64,000 nucleotides of DNA from NCBI GenBank assembly GCA_027587225.1, contig JAPDDQ010000002.1, positions 248,001 through 312,000 of the forward strand, given 5' to 3'. Below the pieces are notes generated by a model that was not told where the DNA came from, ran no database searches, and saw only the letters and a program-made list of their open reading frames with translations. This stretch comes from Solirubrobacter taibaiensis. Lineage in GTDB: Bacteria > Actinomycetota > Thermoleophilia > Solirubrobacterales > Solirubrobacteraceae. This document shows positions 15,705 through 24,467 of the stretch, one piece after another (the first letter of the stretch is position 1; the number at the start of each line of letters is the position of its first letter). Both the position numbers and the translations under genes were made by a program.

Positions 15705-17981
15705 ATGGATGGGGGGTCGGTCTTCGGACGGAAGTCCGCTGCGCGGACACGCCTCGCTGCTCCGCGATCGGTCAAGGTCGCGGCTGCGGGGCCGGGCGGC
15801 ATCACGCTGAAATGGGCGGCGCCGAAGGGCGCTAAGCCCGCGCACTACGTCATCTTCCGGGATGGCAAGAGCCTGGGGAAGACGACCAGGAGCTCGTTCA
15901 CGGACACCAAGGTCGTGCCGGGCAAGACGTACCGGTACGCGGTCCGCGCCTACGGCAAGGACAAGAAGGCCGGCGTGCTGTCGCCGAGCGTGCGGGTCAA
16001 AGTGCCGCTGCAGGCGTCGACGAAGCTGCCGAGCAACCCGGGCGGCCCGACGACCAACCCGGTCGGGCCGATCGCGGAAGTCACGCCGACGCCGACGCCG
16101 GCCTCGACGTCCACGCCGAACCCGTCGCCCACGGCCGACCCGCAGCCGACGCCGACCGCGACGTCCACGCCCACCAGCACGCCGACCGCGTCGCCCACGA
16201 GCACGCCGACGGCGTCGCCCACGGCCACGGCCACCGCGACCCCCACGGCCACGCCCACCGCCACGGCGACCGCGACCCCTACGGCTACGCCGACTGCGAC
16301 CGCGACCGCCACGGCCACGCCGACCGCGACGGCCACGGCCACGGCCACCGCGACGGCCACCGCGACCGCGACCGCGACGGCCACGGCCACTGCGACGGCC
16401 ACGTCCACCGCGACCGCAACGCCGACGGCCACGGCCACGGCCACGGCCACGGCCACCGCGACGCCGACGCCGGTCAACCCGAACAACATGGCCGTCGCGC
16501 TCGTCGACCGCCTGTTCTGGCGCGCGGGCTTCGGGGCCACGCAGGCGCAGCGAGACGCGTGGGTGGGCAAGAAGCAGAGCGACCTCGTCGACTGGTTCCT
16601 CAACACCCCCGACAGCATCGACACCGCGATGGCACCGCCCAAGACCACCACGGGCTCGACGACGCTCGACCCGTTCGGGTCCGAAGTGGAGCTCGAGCTC
16701 GAGTGGCTGGACCGGATGCAGCGCGCGGCCAACCCGCTGCCGCAGCGGATGGCGCTGTACTGGCATCGCCACTGGGTCATCTCGACCAACGACGGCTCGG
16801 TCTCGGACAAGTGGGCCTACGCCTATCGCAACCAGCTGCTCGAGTATTCGGACTTCGGCAAGTACCCGGACGCGTCGTTCAAGCAGCTCGCGTACGACAT
16901 GACGACCAAGAGCGCCGCGATGTCGTCGTACCTGAACCTCAACGCGAACACGAAGACCAAGCCGAACGAGAACTACGCCCGCGAGATCATGGAGTTGTTC
17001 TGCCTCGGGCCCAAGGACGCCGACGGCAACGACAACTACACGCAGGCGGACATCGTCGGGGTCACGAAGGCGTTCACGGGCTGGCGCCTCAACGGCACCG
17101 AGTTCCTGGCGGACGGCGTCACGCCGAACCCGGCCTATGGCACGATCACGTTCGCGCCCAACCAGTTCGAGATGCTGGCCAAGCCCATCCTGGGCCGGTC
17201 CGTCCCCGCGGTCACGGGCTCGAACAACCCGGCCACCCCGACCAACCTCGCCTGGGGTCCGTCGTCGGTCACCCAGGCGATCGACATCGTGCTCGAGCAC
17301 GCCCAGCACGCGCAGTTCCTGATCCGCAAGCTGTGGGGCGAGTTCATCGCCGGCCCGATCCCGCAGGCCAAGCTGAACGCGCTCAGCGCGGAGTACCGGG
17401 GCAACGGCTACAAGCTCAAGCCGCTGATCCGCGGGATCCTGATGAGCCCGGAGATCTTCGAGTCGATCGACGAGCCGAACCTCATCAAGCCGCCGATCAT
17501 CTACATGGTCGGCGTGCTGCGCCAGCTCGCGGCCCCGATGAAGCACACCCAGCTGCAGGGCCCGATGAACAACATGCAGCAGCGGATCTACAAGCCACCG
17601 AACGTCGCGGGCTGGGAGGGCGGCATGTCGTGGCTGAACACGAACACCGTGCAAGCCCGCTTCGACATGGTCCGCGTGGCGCAGTACCTGCGGTACTCGA
17701 ACTTCTACATCAACACCAACGTCCCGGCCCCGGCCGCGAACGTCAACTACCCGGCCGACGTGGTCGGGGAGACGGCGCAGGCGGCGTACGAGCGCGCCTA
17801 CGCCTCGGTCGGCAAGCCGTGGATCTCGAGCGCGACGCGCGACAAGCTCCTGGCCTATGCGGCCACCCTGACGGAAGCCAATCGGACCGGCACGGCAGCG
17901 GCCAACATCACGGCGCGCCGGACGCGCTTCTACGCGTTGCAAGCGATGATCCTCGGCGGACCTGATGGGCAGGTGATGTGA
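15705..17981 (+). CDS. DUF1800 protein with N-terminal FN3-like domain and long Thr/Ala/Pro linker
   Basis: A 758-residue protein in three parts. Residues about 18-103 resemble a fibronectin type III domain ([22 protein letters not shown]). Residues about 125-258 are a Thr-Pro/Thr-Ala repeat linker. The rest is DUF1800, with [55 protein letters not shown] and [18 protein letters not shown]1800 and DUF1501 genes typically travel as a pair; their reaction is not established. The linker implies an extracytoplasmic position, yet no signal peptide is visible after ATG 15705, and the ATG at 15689 is in another frame. A start error or non-classical export is possible. The DUF1501 gene follows after one base. 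Confidence 0.87.
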   Translation: MDGGSVFGRKSAARTRLAAPRSVKVAAAGPGGITLKWAAPKGAKPAHYVIFRDGKSLGKTTRSSFTDTKVVPGKTYRYAVRAYGKDKKAGVLSPSVRVKVPLQASTKLPSNPGGPTTNPVGPIAEVTPTPTPASTSTPNPSPTADPQPTPTATSTPTSTPTASPTSTPTASPTATATATPTATPTATATATPTATPTATATATATPTATATATATATATATATATATATATATSTATATPTATATATATATATPTPVNPNNMAVALVDRLFWRAGFGATQAQRDAWVGKKQSDLVDWFLNTPDSIDTAMAPPKTTTGSTTLDPFGSEVELELEWLDRMQRAANPLPQRMALYWHRHWVISTNDGSVSDKWAYAYRNQLLEYSDFGKYPDASFKQLAYDMTTKSAAMSSYLNLNANTKTKPNENYAREIMELFCLGPKDADGNDNYTQADIVGVTKAFTGWRLNGTEFLADGVTPNPAYGTITFAPNQFEMLAKPILGRSVPAVTGSNNPATPTNLAWGPSSVTQAIDIVLEHAQHAQFLIRKLWGEFIAGPIPQAKLNALSAEYRGNGYKLKPLIRGILMSPEIFESIDEPNLIKPPIIYMVGVLRQLAAPMKHTQLQGPMNNMQQRIYKPPNVAGWEGGMSWLNTNTVQARFDMVRVAQYLRYSNFYINTNVPAPAANVNYPADVVGETAQAAYERAYASVGKPWISSATRDKLLAYAATLTEANRTGTAAANITARRTRFYALQAMILGGPDGQVM
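16080..16472 (+). repeat. Low-complexity hexanucleotide repeat tract
   Basis: About 390 bases of imperfect 6-bp units (ACGGCC, ACSGCG, ACGCCG variants) encode (TA)n and (TP)n of the DUF1800 linker. The units degenerate mostly at the third codon position, which fits selection for a Thr-Ala/Thr-Pro tract with slippage-driven length change. Confidence 0.9.
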
Positions 17982-17982
17982 G

Positions 17983-19542
17983 ATGGAGCATCAGCGCTGC
18001 ATCGAATGTGAAGAGATCGAGCTCGCGCGCGTTCGCGATGAGCTCCCGCAGCAGAAGATGCCGGTGCCGTACGCGGCGCTGGACGGCTTTCCGGCGGGCA
18101 AGAGCCCGCGTGAGCTGACCCGACGCAAGCTCCTGCAGTGGGGCGTCGCGGGCACGGCCTCGATCTACGGCGCCCAGCAGCTCGGCTGGGACCAGATCTG
18201 GGAGTCGGTCGCGAACGCCAACGAGGCCGCCACGGACAAGTGCCTGGTGCTGATCTATCTGGCCGGCGGCAACGACGGCCTGAACTGGATCCTCCCGAAC
18301 GACGCCACGGACTACGGCGCGTACGTGACGGCGCGCCCGATGATCCATCGCGCCCAGGGACTCAGCACGGCCGAGCGCGTCGGCTCCAAGCCGCTGCCCG
18401 GCCCGGGCAGCGCCGCACTCTCGTTCGCCAACACCATCGTCTCCAAGAACGGCGGTGGCGACAACAGCGACGCGCGTTTCGCGTTCGCCGCGGGCGGCGA
18501 GGCGTACGGCCTGGACTCGTTGTTCGGAGACGGCACGGGCGGCGCGGGCTCGGACCTGGCGATCATGCCGGCCGTCGACGCCAAGCAGTACAGCCTCAGC
18601 CACTTCGACAACTCGGACATCTGGTTCGCGGCCAGCAACGATCAGAACACCAAGACGGGCTGGCTCGGCCGCTGGATCGACCGCAACGGCTCACCCGACA
18701 ACCCGCTGCAGGCGATCTCGATCGACACGGCGCTGTCGAAGGCGATCCGCACGGACACCAAGCCCGTGTGCGCGATCCCTTCGCTGCCGATGTCCGGCTT
18801 CACGCACTCGCAGTCGAGCTTCGGCGGCACCAACACGAACCTCAACACGCAGGTGCGCGACCTCGCGGCGTTGCAGGCCGGCGCCGGCAACGCCTATCTC
18901 TCGCGCTCGCGCGGAACGTACGGGCTCGCCTACAACACGTACGAGCGGATCCAGACGCTGACCACGACGCCCACCACGGTCGTGTACCCGAACAACAGCA
19001 CGCTGTCGGCACGCCTGAAGACGGCGGCGACGCTGCTGGCGGCCAACCTCGGCACGCGCGTCATCACCATCCACTGGGGCGGGTTCGACACGCACACGGG
19101 CCAGCTCGCCGCGCAGGACCGGCAGATGGCCGAGTTCTCCCGCGCGCTCGCCGCGTTCCGCGCGGATCTGCAGGCGCGCGGCATCGAGCAGCGCGTCGCG
19201 ACGCTCGCGTTCTCGGAGTTCGGCCGCCGCGTGCGCGAGAACGGCACGGGCACCGAGGCCGGCACCGACCACGGCGCGGGCGGCCTGATGTTCGCGATGG
19301 GCAGCGGCGTGCGCGGCGGCTTCGCCGCCGACTGGCCGGGCTGCGAGATCAACGAGCTGGTGCCCACCAACAACCCGGGGCAGGGCAACCTGAAGGTGCC
19401 GACGGACTACCGGTCCGTCTACAAGGCCGTGCTCGACGAGTGGCTCGGCGAGGAGAACTCGCAGTCGCTGCTCGGCGGCCCGACGATCGAGACGCTGGTT
19501 CGCGGTGACGGGTACGCGGGGACCCGCAGGCTGTTCAAGTGA
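17983..19542 (+). CDS. DUF1501 protein, Tat-type export signal
   Basis: A 519-residue DUF1501 (sulfatase-like fold) protein. After a 46-residue leader comes a twin-arginine motif, TRRKLLQWG with Arg47-Arg48, then a weak hydrophobic stretch, consistent with Tat export of a folded protein. Family motifs are CLVLIYLAGGNDGLNW near the start, THWGGFDTHTG-like metal region (TIHWGGFDTHTGQLA) and SEFGRRVRENGTGTEAGTDHG. It follows the DUF1800 gene after one base and overlaps the cupredoxin gene by four (GTGA). The three genes therefore form a tight export operon, and the proteins may act together outside the membrane. Confidence 0.9.
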   Translation: MEHQRCIECEEIELARVRDELPQQKMPVPYAALDGFPAGKSPRELTRRKLLQWGVAGTASIYGAQQLGWDQIWESVANANEAATDKCLVLIYLAGGNDGLNWILPNDATDYGAYVTARPMIHRAQGLSTAERVGSKPLPGPGSAALSFANTIVSKNGGGDNSDARFAFAAGGEAYGLDSLFGDGTGGAGSDLAIMPAVDAKQYSLSHFDNSDIWFAASNDQNTKTGWLGRWIDRNGSPDNPLQAISIDTALSKAIRTDTKPVCAIPSLPMSGFTHSQSSFGGTNTNLNTQVRDLAALQAGAGNAYLSRSRGTYGLAYNTYERIQTLTTTPTTVVYPNNSTLSARLKTAATLLAANLGTRVITIHWGGFDTHTGQLAAQDRQMAEFSRALAAFRADLQARGIEQRVATLAFSEFGRRVRENGTGTEAGTDHGAGGLMFAMGSGVRGGFAADWPGCEINELVPTNNPGQGNLKVPTDYRSVYKAVLDEWLGEENSQSLLGGPTIETLVRGDGYAGTRRLFK

Positions 19543-20153
19543 GCTGGCTAGCCGTCCTGCTCGCGATGGCCGGGATCGGCGGTGCGCCGGTCCAAGAGGT
19601 CAAGCCCGTGAAGTGCCCGACGGCCAAGACCCAGGCCGCGAAGGCCAAGGCGTGCAAGAAGAAGCCGCCGAAGAAGAAGACCAAGACCCCGGCCAAGCCG
19701 ACGAAGCCGGGGGCGGACAAGCCTGCGGCCAACCCGGCTCCGCGGACCGACTCGCCGACCACGCGCGACGAGGATTCGCCGAAGGCCACGCCCACGCCGA
19801 CGGTGACGCCGACGCCGACGGAGCCACCGGTCGCGACGCCGACCCCCGCACCGCCGGGCACCTACCCGACGCGCACGAACGTCGATCTCACGGACATCCG
19901 CGACTGGACCGTCCGCCCGTCCTACCGGATCCTCGCGGCCGGGCCGATCGACTTCAACGCCAACAACCGCGGCGAGGACGATCACAACCTGACCGTCCGT
20001 GACGACAAGGACCGCGACCTCGGCAAGATCGACCTCGCGCCGGGTGACGTAGCGACCCTGACGGTCACGCTCGGCCTGGGCACGTACACGCTGTACTGCT
20101 CGCTCCCGACCCACGAGGCCGCCGGGATGTCGGCCAAGATCAACGTGCGTTAA
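19539..20153 (+). CDS. Cupredoxin (plastocyanin-like) protein with Lys-rich and Pro/Thr-rich linker
   Basis: A 204-residue protein with a short hydrophobic N-terminus (SWLAVLLAMAGIGG), a Lys-rich stretch (40-60), a Thr/Pro linker (85-110) and a C-terminal cupredoxin domain of about 95 residues. Candidate type-1 copper ligands are visible: His in DDHNLTV, Cys in LYCSLPTHE, the following His, and Met in AAGMSAK. Such domains carry electrons or bind copper in the envelope. GTG 19539 overlaps the DUF1501 stop, so the DUF1800/DUF1501/cupredoxin trio is translationally coupled. The linker resembles that of the DUF1800 protein. Confidence 0.87.
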   Translation: MSWLAVLLAMAGIGGAPVQEVKPVKCPTAKTQAAKAKACKKKPPKKKTKTPAKPTKPGADKPAANPAPRTDSPTTRDEDSPKATPTPTVTPTPTEPPVATPTPAPPGTYPTRTNVDLTDIRDWTVRPSYRILAAGPIDFNANNRGEDDHNLTVRDDKDRDLGKIDLAPGDVATLTVTLGLGTYTLYCSLPTHEAAGMSAKINVR

Positions 20154-20159
20154 CCAAGG

Positions 20160-20186
20160 CTTTGCCGCGTCGGCCGATGCTGCCGA
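20160..20186 (+). promoter_or_regulatory. CTTTGCC-type promoter of the MFS gene (site D)
   Basis: GGCTTTGCCG followed by TCGG, CGA and CTGC blocks matches the micropeptide-2 promoter (24292 onward) at about 21 of 26 positions. One clear CTTTGCC heptamer is at 20160-20166; a degraded partner (GTTAACC) lies 11 bases upstream at 20149. The GATGCT at 20176 would be the -10 box. Confidence 0.5.
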
Positions 20187-20190
20187 TGCG

Positions 20191-21387
20191 ATGAAGGGAC
20201 TCAAGGACATGTGGAAGAGCGAGCGGCGCGCCCGCTGGTTCTTTCTCGCCCACCTGCAGGGCGCGCTCGGCGCGGGCGCGGGCTACATCGCGCTGCTCGT
20301 GCTCGCGTACGACCGGATCGGCTCCGCGTGGGGCGCGACCGCCGTGCTGCTGGCCGACCTGCTGCCGGCGATGCTGCTGGGGCCGCTGTTGGGCGCGGCC
20401 ATCGACCGCACGTCGCGGCTGGGCGGCGCGATCCTCGCTGACGTGATCCGCGCGTCGGCGTTCGGCGCGCTCGTGTTCGCGGACGGGATCGTCGCCATGA
20501 TCGGCCTCGCGCTGCTCGCGGGCTTCGGCACGGCGCTGTTCCGCCCGGCGACCTACGCGCTGCTGCCGGGCCTGGTCGCGCCGGCGCGGCTCAACGTCGC
20601 CAACGGGCTGTTCAACGCCGTGCGCGACACCGGGCAGCTGCTCGGGCCGGTGCTGGCCGCGGGCCTGCTCGTGCTCGCTTCGCCGGCGGCCGTGCTGGGC
20701 GTGAACGCGATCACGTTCGCCCTGTCGGCGCTGCTGCTCTGCCGGCTGCGGGGCCACGTGCGCAGCGCGGCCGCCCAGGCGGAGGACGACGCCCCGACGG
20801 ACCTGCGCGGCGTGCTGCGCGACCGGGTCGTCCGCACGATGATCGGCACGTCGGCGGCGGTCACCCTGTGCGCGGCGACGATGAACATCGGCGAGCTGGT
20901 GCTGGCCAAGGAGGACCTGAAGGTGGGCGCGACCGGCTTCGCGATGCTCGTCAGCGTGTACGGCTTCGGGCTCGTGATCGGCGCCTTGTGCGCGGGCCGC
21001 GACGGTGGCGACCCGCGCCTGACCTACTTCGCCGGCCTCGGCGGCGTCGCGATCGGCATGGTCAGCACGGCGTTCGCGCCGGGGCTCGGGTTCGCGCTGT
21101 TCACGTTCGGCTTCACGGGCGCCGCGAACGGCCTGTTCAACACCAGCAACCGGATCCTGCTGCAGCGGACGATCCCGGAGCACGTGCACGGGCGCGCGTT
21201 CGGGCTGGTCGACTCGCTCGACTCCTGGGGCTTCGGGCTCGCGGTGATCGCGGGCGGTGTGCTCGCCACCACCTTCAGCGGACGGGCGATCTTCGGCCTC
21301 TCCGGCGGAATCCTGCTCGTGGTGTGGGCGGTCGCCGCCTACGCGGTGCGCGAACGCGCCCCACGGCTGACGCCGGTCCGAATCTAA
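20191..21387 (+). CDS. MFS transporter
   Basis: A 398-residue major facilitator with about 12 hydrophobic segments. The first helices are WFFLAHLQGALGAGAGYIALLVLAY and the loop GAAIDRTSR resembles the MFS cytoplasmic motif A region. Relatives are drug or peptide efflux permeases. ATG 20191 is the longest reasonable start; ATG 20209 (MWKSERR) has a better AAGGAC site and may be the real one. The TAA stop (21385-21387) lies in a palindromic repeat also used by the converging regulator. Its upstream region shares the CTTTGCC promoter of the micropeptides, so it may export them or a product controlled with them. Confidence 0.85.
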   Translation: MKGLKDMWKSERRARWFFLAHLQGALGAGAGYIALLVLAYDRIGSAWGATAVLLADLLPAMLLGPLLGAAIDRTSRLGGAILADVIRASAFGALVFADGIVAMIGLALLAGFGTALFRPATYALLPGLVAPARLNVANGLFNAVRDTGQLLGPVLAAGLLVLASPAAVLGVNAITFALSALLLCRLRGHVRSAAAQAEDDAPTDLRGVLRDRVVRTMIGTSAAVTLCAATMNIGELVLAKEDLKVGATGFAMLVSVYGFGLVIGALCAGRDGGDPRLTYFAGLGGVAIGMVSTAFAPGLGFALFTFGFTGAANGLFNTSNRILLQRTIPEHVHGRAFGLVDSLDSWGFGLAVIAGGVLATTFSGRAIFGLSGGILLVVWAVAAYAVRERAPRLTPVRI

Positions 21388-21413
21388 AGCGGGACAGTCC
21401 CTCTTTAGATTCG
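21379..21413. repeat. Palindromic repeat copy 2, supplies stop codons of both converging genes
   Basis: Seventeen-base arms (CGAATCTAAAGCGGGAC and its complement, one mismatch) around a single centre A at 21396. The plus-strand gene ends cga-atc-taa and the minus-strand gene likewise ends cga-atc-taa inside it, so the two proteins end VRI and LRI. It can also act as a bidirectional terminator hairpin. Confidence 0.92.
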
Positions 21414-24101
21414 CAGCCCGAGGCTGACGGCGTCCTCGAGCCCGAGCGCGATGCCCTCGGCCACCGCGGCCGCGTATCCGTCCGCGCCCAGCGCCGCGCG
21501 CAGCTCGGCCTCCACGCGCTCACCGAAGCGCTGCTCGTCCGGCTGGCGCGTGGTGCCCCGTTCCTCCCGCAACTGCTCGGCGGCGCCCCACAGCTGTGCG
21601 CCCGCCTGGGGGTCGCCGCGCCGGCTCGCTGCGGCGGCGGCGGTCTCGAGGCAACCGACCAGCCCGTAGGAGTCGCGGATCTCGCTCGCCCGCTCGAGCG
21701 CCAGGCGCAGCAGCGCGATCGCGCGCTCCTCGTCTTCGTCGAGCAGGACGCGCGCGAGCGACTCCTCCGTGGAGGTCAGATGCGCCGGCTCGGCGACCCG
21801 GCGGGCGATCTCGACGCTCTCCTCCAGCAGCGCGATCGCCTCGGGGACGTTGCCCACCTCGTCGTGCACGATCCCGAGGTTCTGCGTGTAGAGGCTGACG
21901 GCGCGCTCGTCGTCGAGTTCGCGCGCGATGTCCGTCGCGTCCGCGTAGAGCGCGATCGCCATCTCGAAGTCGCCGCGGTAGACGGCGAGCACGCCGAGGT
22001 TGGAGACGATGCGCGCCTCGCGTTCGCGGATATTGAGCTCACGGGTGCGCGCGAGCGCCTCTTCGAACAGCACGCGGGCGGCGTCGAAGTCGCCCTGCTC
22101 GGCCGCGAGGATGCCGGCGCCGTTCGACGTCCGCAGCCGGGCCTCGGCGCTACCCCCGTCGAGCGAGAGCGCGTCGCGGCACAGCTCGCGGCCCTCGCTG
22201 ACACCGCCGCGCAACAGCCAGTAGCGCCACATCGGCGCGACCAGCGCGACGGCGGTGTCGCCGTCACGCGCGGCGATCGCGTGCCGGAGCGCCGCGCGGA
22301 GATTGTCGTGGTCGCTGTCGAGGCGTTCGAGCCACTCGCGCTGGTCGGCGCTGACGAGCCCGTCCTCCGCGCCCGCCATCAGCTCGACATAGGCGCGGGC
22401 GTGCCGGTCGCGGACGGCGCCGCCGTGCTCGAGCTGCTCGAGCGCGTACTCCCGGACGGTCTCGAGCATGCCGAACCGGCCGTCGGCCCGGGTGAGCAGG
22501 CTGTGGTCGGCGAGGGCCGCGATCCCGTCGAGCGCCTCGAGCCCGCACACCGCCTCCGCGGCCTCGAGCGTGAAGCCGCCGGCGAACACGCCGAGCTCCG
22601 TGAACAGCCGCTTGTCCTCGGGCTCGAGCAGGTCGTAACTCCAGCCGATCGCGGCGCGCAACGTCTGCTGGCGCTGCGGCGCGTCACGGGGGCCGCTGCT
22701 GAGCAGATCGAGCCGGCGCGAGAGCCGGTCCAGGATGTCCTGGGGCGAGAGGACCTTGATCCGTGCCGCCGCGAGCTCGATCGCCAGCGGGAGTCCGTCG
22801 AGCCGGCGGCAGATCTCCTCGATCACGCCGGTCGCGTCGTCGCGCAGCCGCGGGTTGACCGCGCGGGCGCGGCGCTCGAACAGCGCGACCGCCGGTTCGG
22901 CGGCGAGCGGGCCGAGCGCGAGCTCGTGCTCGGCGGCGAGATGGAGCGGCGCGCGGCTCGTCACCACGAGCTTCGAGCGCGGTGAGGCGTGCAGGATCGC
23001 GTTGAGCGCGGGCGCGGCGTCGAGCAGCTGCTCGAAGTTGTCCACGACGATCAGCAGCTCGCGGCCCGTCGTCTCGCCGACCGCCGTCTCCAGCTCCGCG
23101 CCCACCAGGCCCGGATCGTCGAGCGCGGCGAGGGTCACGAACCGCGCGCCTTCCGCGAACCGCTCGCCGAACCGGTGCGCGAGCTCCAGTGAGAACCGCG
23201 TCTTGCCGATCCCGCCCGGCCCGGTCAGCGTGAGCAGCCGCACGTCCGGGTTGGCCAGCATCGCCTCCGCGACCTCCAGATCCTCCTCGCGCCCGAGCAG
23301 CGGCGTCGCCGGCACCGGCAGCGGCGGTATCGGCTCCGACGTCGGTGCCAACCTAAAGGGGTCAGACCCTTTATCTGCGCTTAAGGCGGTGTCGTGGGCG
23401 AGGATCTGCGCTTCGAGGCGGACGAGCTCGGGGCTGGGGTCCAGGCCGAGGTCCTCGACGAGGGCGTGGCGGGCGCGGCGGTAGGCGTCAAGCGCGTCGG
23501 CCTGGCGGCCGGCGCGGTAGAGGGCGAGCATCAGCTGGGCGTGGAAGCGCTCGCGGTACGGGTGGTCGGCGGTGAGGCGTTCGAGTTCGGCGACGAGCTC
23601 TGAGCCGCGGCCGAGGTCCAGCTCGAGGTCGAGGCGGCGTTCGAGCGCTTCGATGCGGGCGCTCTCGAGCCGGTCGTGCTCGCCGCTGGCGGGGCCGTAG
23701 AGGGGCGAGTCGGCCAGCGCCGGGCCGCGGAAGAGCGCGAGCGCCTCGCGCAGCAGCTCCACCGCCTCCAGGGGCGGGGCGGTGCGGGCCTGGGCGGACA
23801 GCGCCTCGAAACGCTGGAGGTCGAGCGAGCCCACGCGCACGGCGTAGCCGGAGGGCCGCGTCTCGATCGTGTCCGGTCCGAGTAGCCGGCGCAGCTGGGA
23901 GACGTGGACCTGCAACGCCTTGGTCGCGGTGGCCGGCGGGTTCTCATCCCACAGGACGTCGATCAGGCGCGTCGCCGACACGGCACCGTCGCGATAGCCC
24001 AGCAGGAGCGTCGCGAGCAACGCGCGGTGCTTGGGCGCGCGGAGCTCGATCTCACCGTCCGGCCCCACGACCCGCAGCGGACCGAGGATCGCGAAGTCCA
24101 T
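21405..24101 (-). CDS. AfsR-like regulator: wHTH-BTAD-NB-ARC-TPR (SARP 1)
   Basis: An 898-residue SARP-family activator. Residues 1-95: OmpR-type winged helix ([28 protein letters not shown]). Residues about 96-240: bacterial transcriptional activator domain ([18 protein letters not shown]). Residues about 290-560: STAND/NB-ARC ATPase with P-loop [16 protein letters not shown] and [16 protein letters not shown]. The C-terminal third is TPR helices. SARPs bind direct heptamer repeats and activate secondary-metabolite or peptide genes. Two CTTTRCC-type heptamers spaced by 11 bases begin 11 bases before its ATG, suggesting autoregulation. Residues 243-250 (KGSDPFR) come from a palindromic repeat in the BTAD/ATPase linker. 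It is divergent from micropeptide 1 and paralogous to the 24468 gene. Confidence 0.92.
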   Translation of the reverse strand: MDFAILGPLRVVGPDGEIELRAPKHRALLATLLLGYRDGAVSATRLIDVLWDENPPATATKALQVHVSQLRRLLGPDTIETRPSGYAVRVGSLDLQRFEALSAQARTAPPLEAVELLREALALFRGPALADSPLYGPASGEHDRLESARIEALERRLDLELDLGRGSELVAELERLTADHPYRERFHAQLMLALYRAGRQADALDAYRRARHALVEDLGLDPSPELVRLEAQILAHDTALSADKGSDPFRLAPTSEPIPPLPVPATPLLGREEDLEVAEAMLANPDVRLLTLTGPGGIGKTRFSLELAHRFGERFAEGARFVTLAALDDPGLVGAELETAVGETTGRELLIVVDNFEQLLDAAPALNAILHASPRSKLVVTSRAPLHLAAEHELALGPLAAEPAVALFERRARAVNPRLRDDATGVIEEICRRLDGLPLAIELAAARIKVLSPQDILDRLSRRLDLLSSGPRDAPQRQQTLRAAIGWSYDLLEPEDKRLFTELGVFAGGFTLEAAEAVCGLEALDGIAALADHSLLTRADGRFGMLETVREYALEQLEHGGAVRDRHARAYVELMAGAEDGLVSADQREWLERLDSDHDNLRAALRHAIAARDGDTAVALVAPMWRYWLLRGGVSEGRELCRDALSLDGGSAEARLRTSNGAGILAAEQGDFDAARVLFEEALARTRELNIREREARIVSNLGVLAVYRGDFEMAIALYADATDIARELDDERAVSLYTQNLGIVHDEVGNVPEAIALLEESVEIARRVAEPAHLTSTEESLARVLLDEDEERAIALLRLALERASEIRDSYGLVGCLETAAAAASRRGDPQAGAQLWGAAEQLREERGTTRQPDEQRFGERVEAELRAALGADGYAAAVAEGIALGLEDAVSLGLRI
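23354..23373. repeat. Palindromic repeat copy 3, inside SARP 1
   Basis: TAAAGGGGTC-A-GACCCTTTA, a 9-bp stem with one bulged G. It is translated in SARP 1 as DKGSDPFRL, in the linker between BTAD and the ATPase domain, the same place as copy 4 in SARP 2. Confidence 0.85.
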
Positions 24102-24111
24102 CGCGGCCGCA

Positions 24112-24155
24112 CTTTACCGCGCCTTTGCTGCCGCGAAGCCGGTCGGCCGGAGACT
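24112..24155 (+). promoter_or_regulatory. Heptamer direct repeat between SARP 1 and micropeptide 1 (site A)
   Basis: CTTTACC (24112-24118) and CTTTGCT (24123-24129) repeat with an 11-base period, the hallmark spacing of SARP operators. They begin 11 bases upstream of the SARP 1 ATG and face the micropeptide 1 gene. A GAGACT (24150-24155), within the ACTGCTC block shared with site B, could be the -10 box for micropeptide 1. Confidence 0.65.
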
Positions 24156-24195
24156 GCTCTCAACAAGCAAGCAAGGCAACTGAGGAGTGGTTCAC

Positions 24196-24273
24196 ATGGG
24201 TTTCAAGTTCGATCCCGCCAACGGTTTCAAGTTCGGTCCGGCTCAGGGCTGGAAGTACGGCTTCAAGATCTGA
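24196..24273 (+). CDS. Micropeptide 1, cationic aromatic octad-repeat peptide (25 aa)
   Basis: ATG at 24196 is preceded by GAGGAG (24182-24187) at ideal spacing, and TGA closes the frame at 24271-24273. The 25-residue product consists of three imperfect octads starting at Gly2, Gly10 and Gly18: GFKFDPAN, GFKFGPAQ, GWKYGFKI. It has four Lys, one Asp, and seven Phe/Trp/Tyr, with no Cys and no signal peptide. A second gene 83 bases on encodes a paralogue with the same first five residues and an identical stretch across its start codon. Duplication, ribosome sites and shared promoter blocks argue that both are expressed. Possible roles: secreted signal or antimicrobial, or ligand/inhibitor of a flanking SARP. 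I know of no named family. Confidence 0.75.
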   Translation: MGFKFDPANGFKFGPAQGWKYGFKI

Positions 24274-24282
24274 TCCCCGCGC

Positions 24283-24315
24283 CTTTGCCGAGGCTTTGCC
24301 GACTCGGTCGACACT
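24283..24315 (+). promoter_or_regulatory. Heptamer direct repeat and promoter of micropeptide 2 (site B)
   Basis: Two exact CTTTGCC heptamers (24283-24289 and 24294-24300), 11 bases apart, sit just downstream of micropeptide 1. A GACACT at 24310-24315 is a plausible -10 box, placed nine bases after the second heptamer as in known SARP promoters. The spacer TCGGTCGA and the following CTGCTCGCAGCAAGCA also resemble site A. Confidence 0.7.
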
Positions 24316-24355
24316 GCTCGCAGCAAGCACACGAACACCACGGAAGGTGATTCAC

Positions 24356-24430
24356 ATGGGTTTCAAGTTCTCCCCGGCAGACGGTTGGAAGATGGGCTGG
24401 AAGATGGGCGTCCAGGGCTGGCGCTTCTAG
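24356..24430 (+). CDS. Micropeptide 2, paralogue of micropeptide 1 (24 aa)
   Basis: ATG at 24356 follows GGAAGGTGA (24342-24350), a strong ribosome site, and TAG ends the frame at 24428-24430. The product starts GFKFSPAD, then GWKMGWKM, then GVQGWRF: the same octad plan as micropeptide 1 (Gly, aromatic, Lys, aromatic or Met, x, Pro/Gly, Ala/aromatic). It holds three Trp, three Phe, three Lys and one Arg against one Asp, so it is cationic and amphipathic. The 20 bases from TTCAC through the first five codons are identical to those of micropeptide 1, evidence of recent tandem duplication. A strong terminator hairpin follows nine bases after the stop. Function unknown. Confidence 0.75.
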   Translation: MGFKFSPADGWKMGWKMGVQGWRF

Positions 24431-24438
24431 TTGGTTGA

Positions 24439-24463
24439 CGACGACCCCGATTCGGGGTCGTCG
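24439..24463. terminator. Terminator after micropeptide 2, convergent with SARP 2
   Basis: An 11-bp GC-rich stem (CGACGACCCCG with CGGGGTCGTCG) closes an ATT loop at 24450-24452 and is followed by GTCTTTA. It lies between the micropeptide 2 stop (24430) and the SARP 2 stop (24468), so it can serve both directions. Confidence 0.8.
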
Positions 24464-24467
24464 GTCT

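Noticed and set aside
16080-16472. Possible CRISPR or tandem-repeat array
   Set aside because: The units are 6 bp, imperfect, in frame with a Thr-rich linker and without spacers.
15663-17942. A 759-codon minus-strand frame with a huge Arg/Gly tract
   Set aside because: Arg-Gly repeats are the reverse reading of the Thr-Ala linker codons of the DUF1800 gene; the plus strand has the recognisable DUF1800 motifs.
20868-22985. A 705-codon plus-strand frame running out of the MFS gene
   Set aside because: It is out of frame with the MFS gene and antisense to SARP 1, with no motif.
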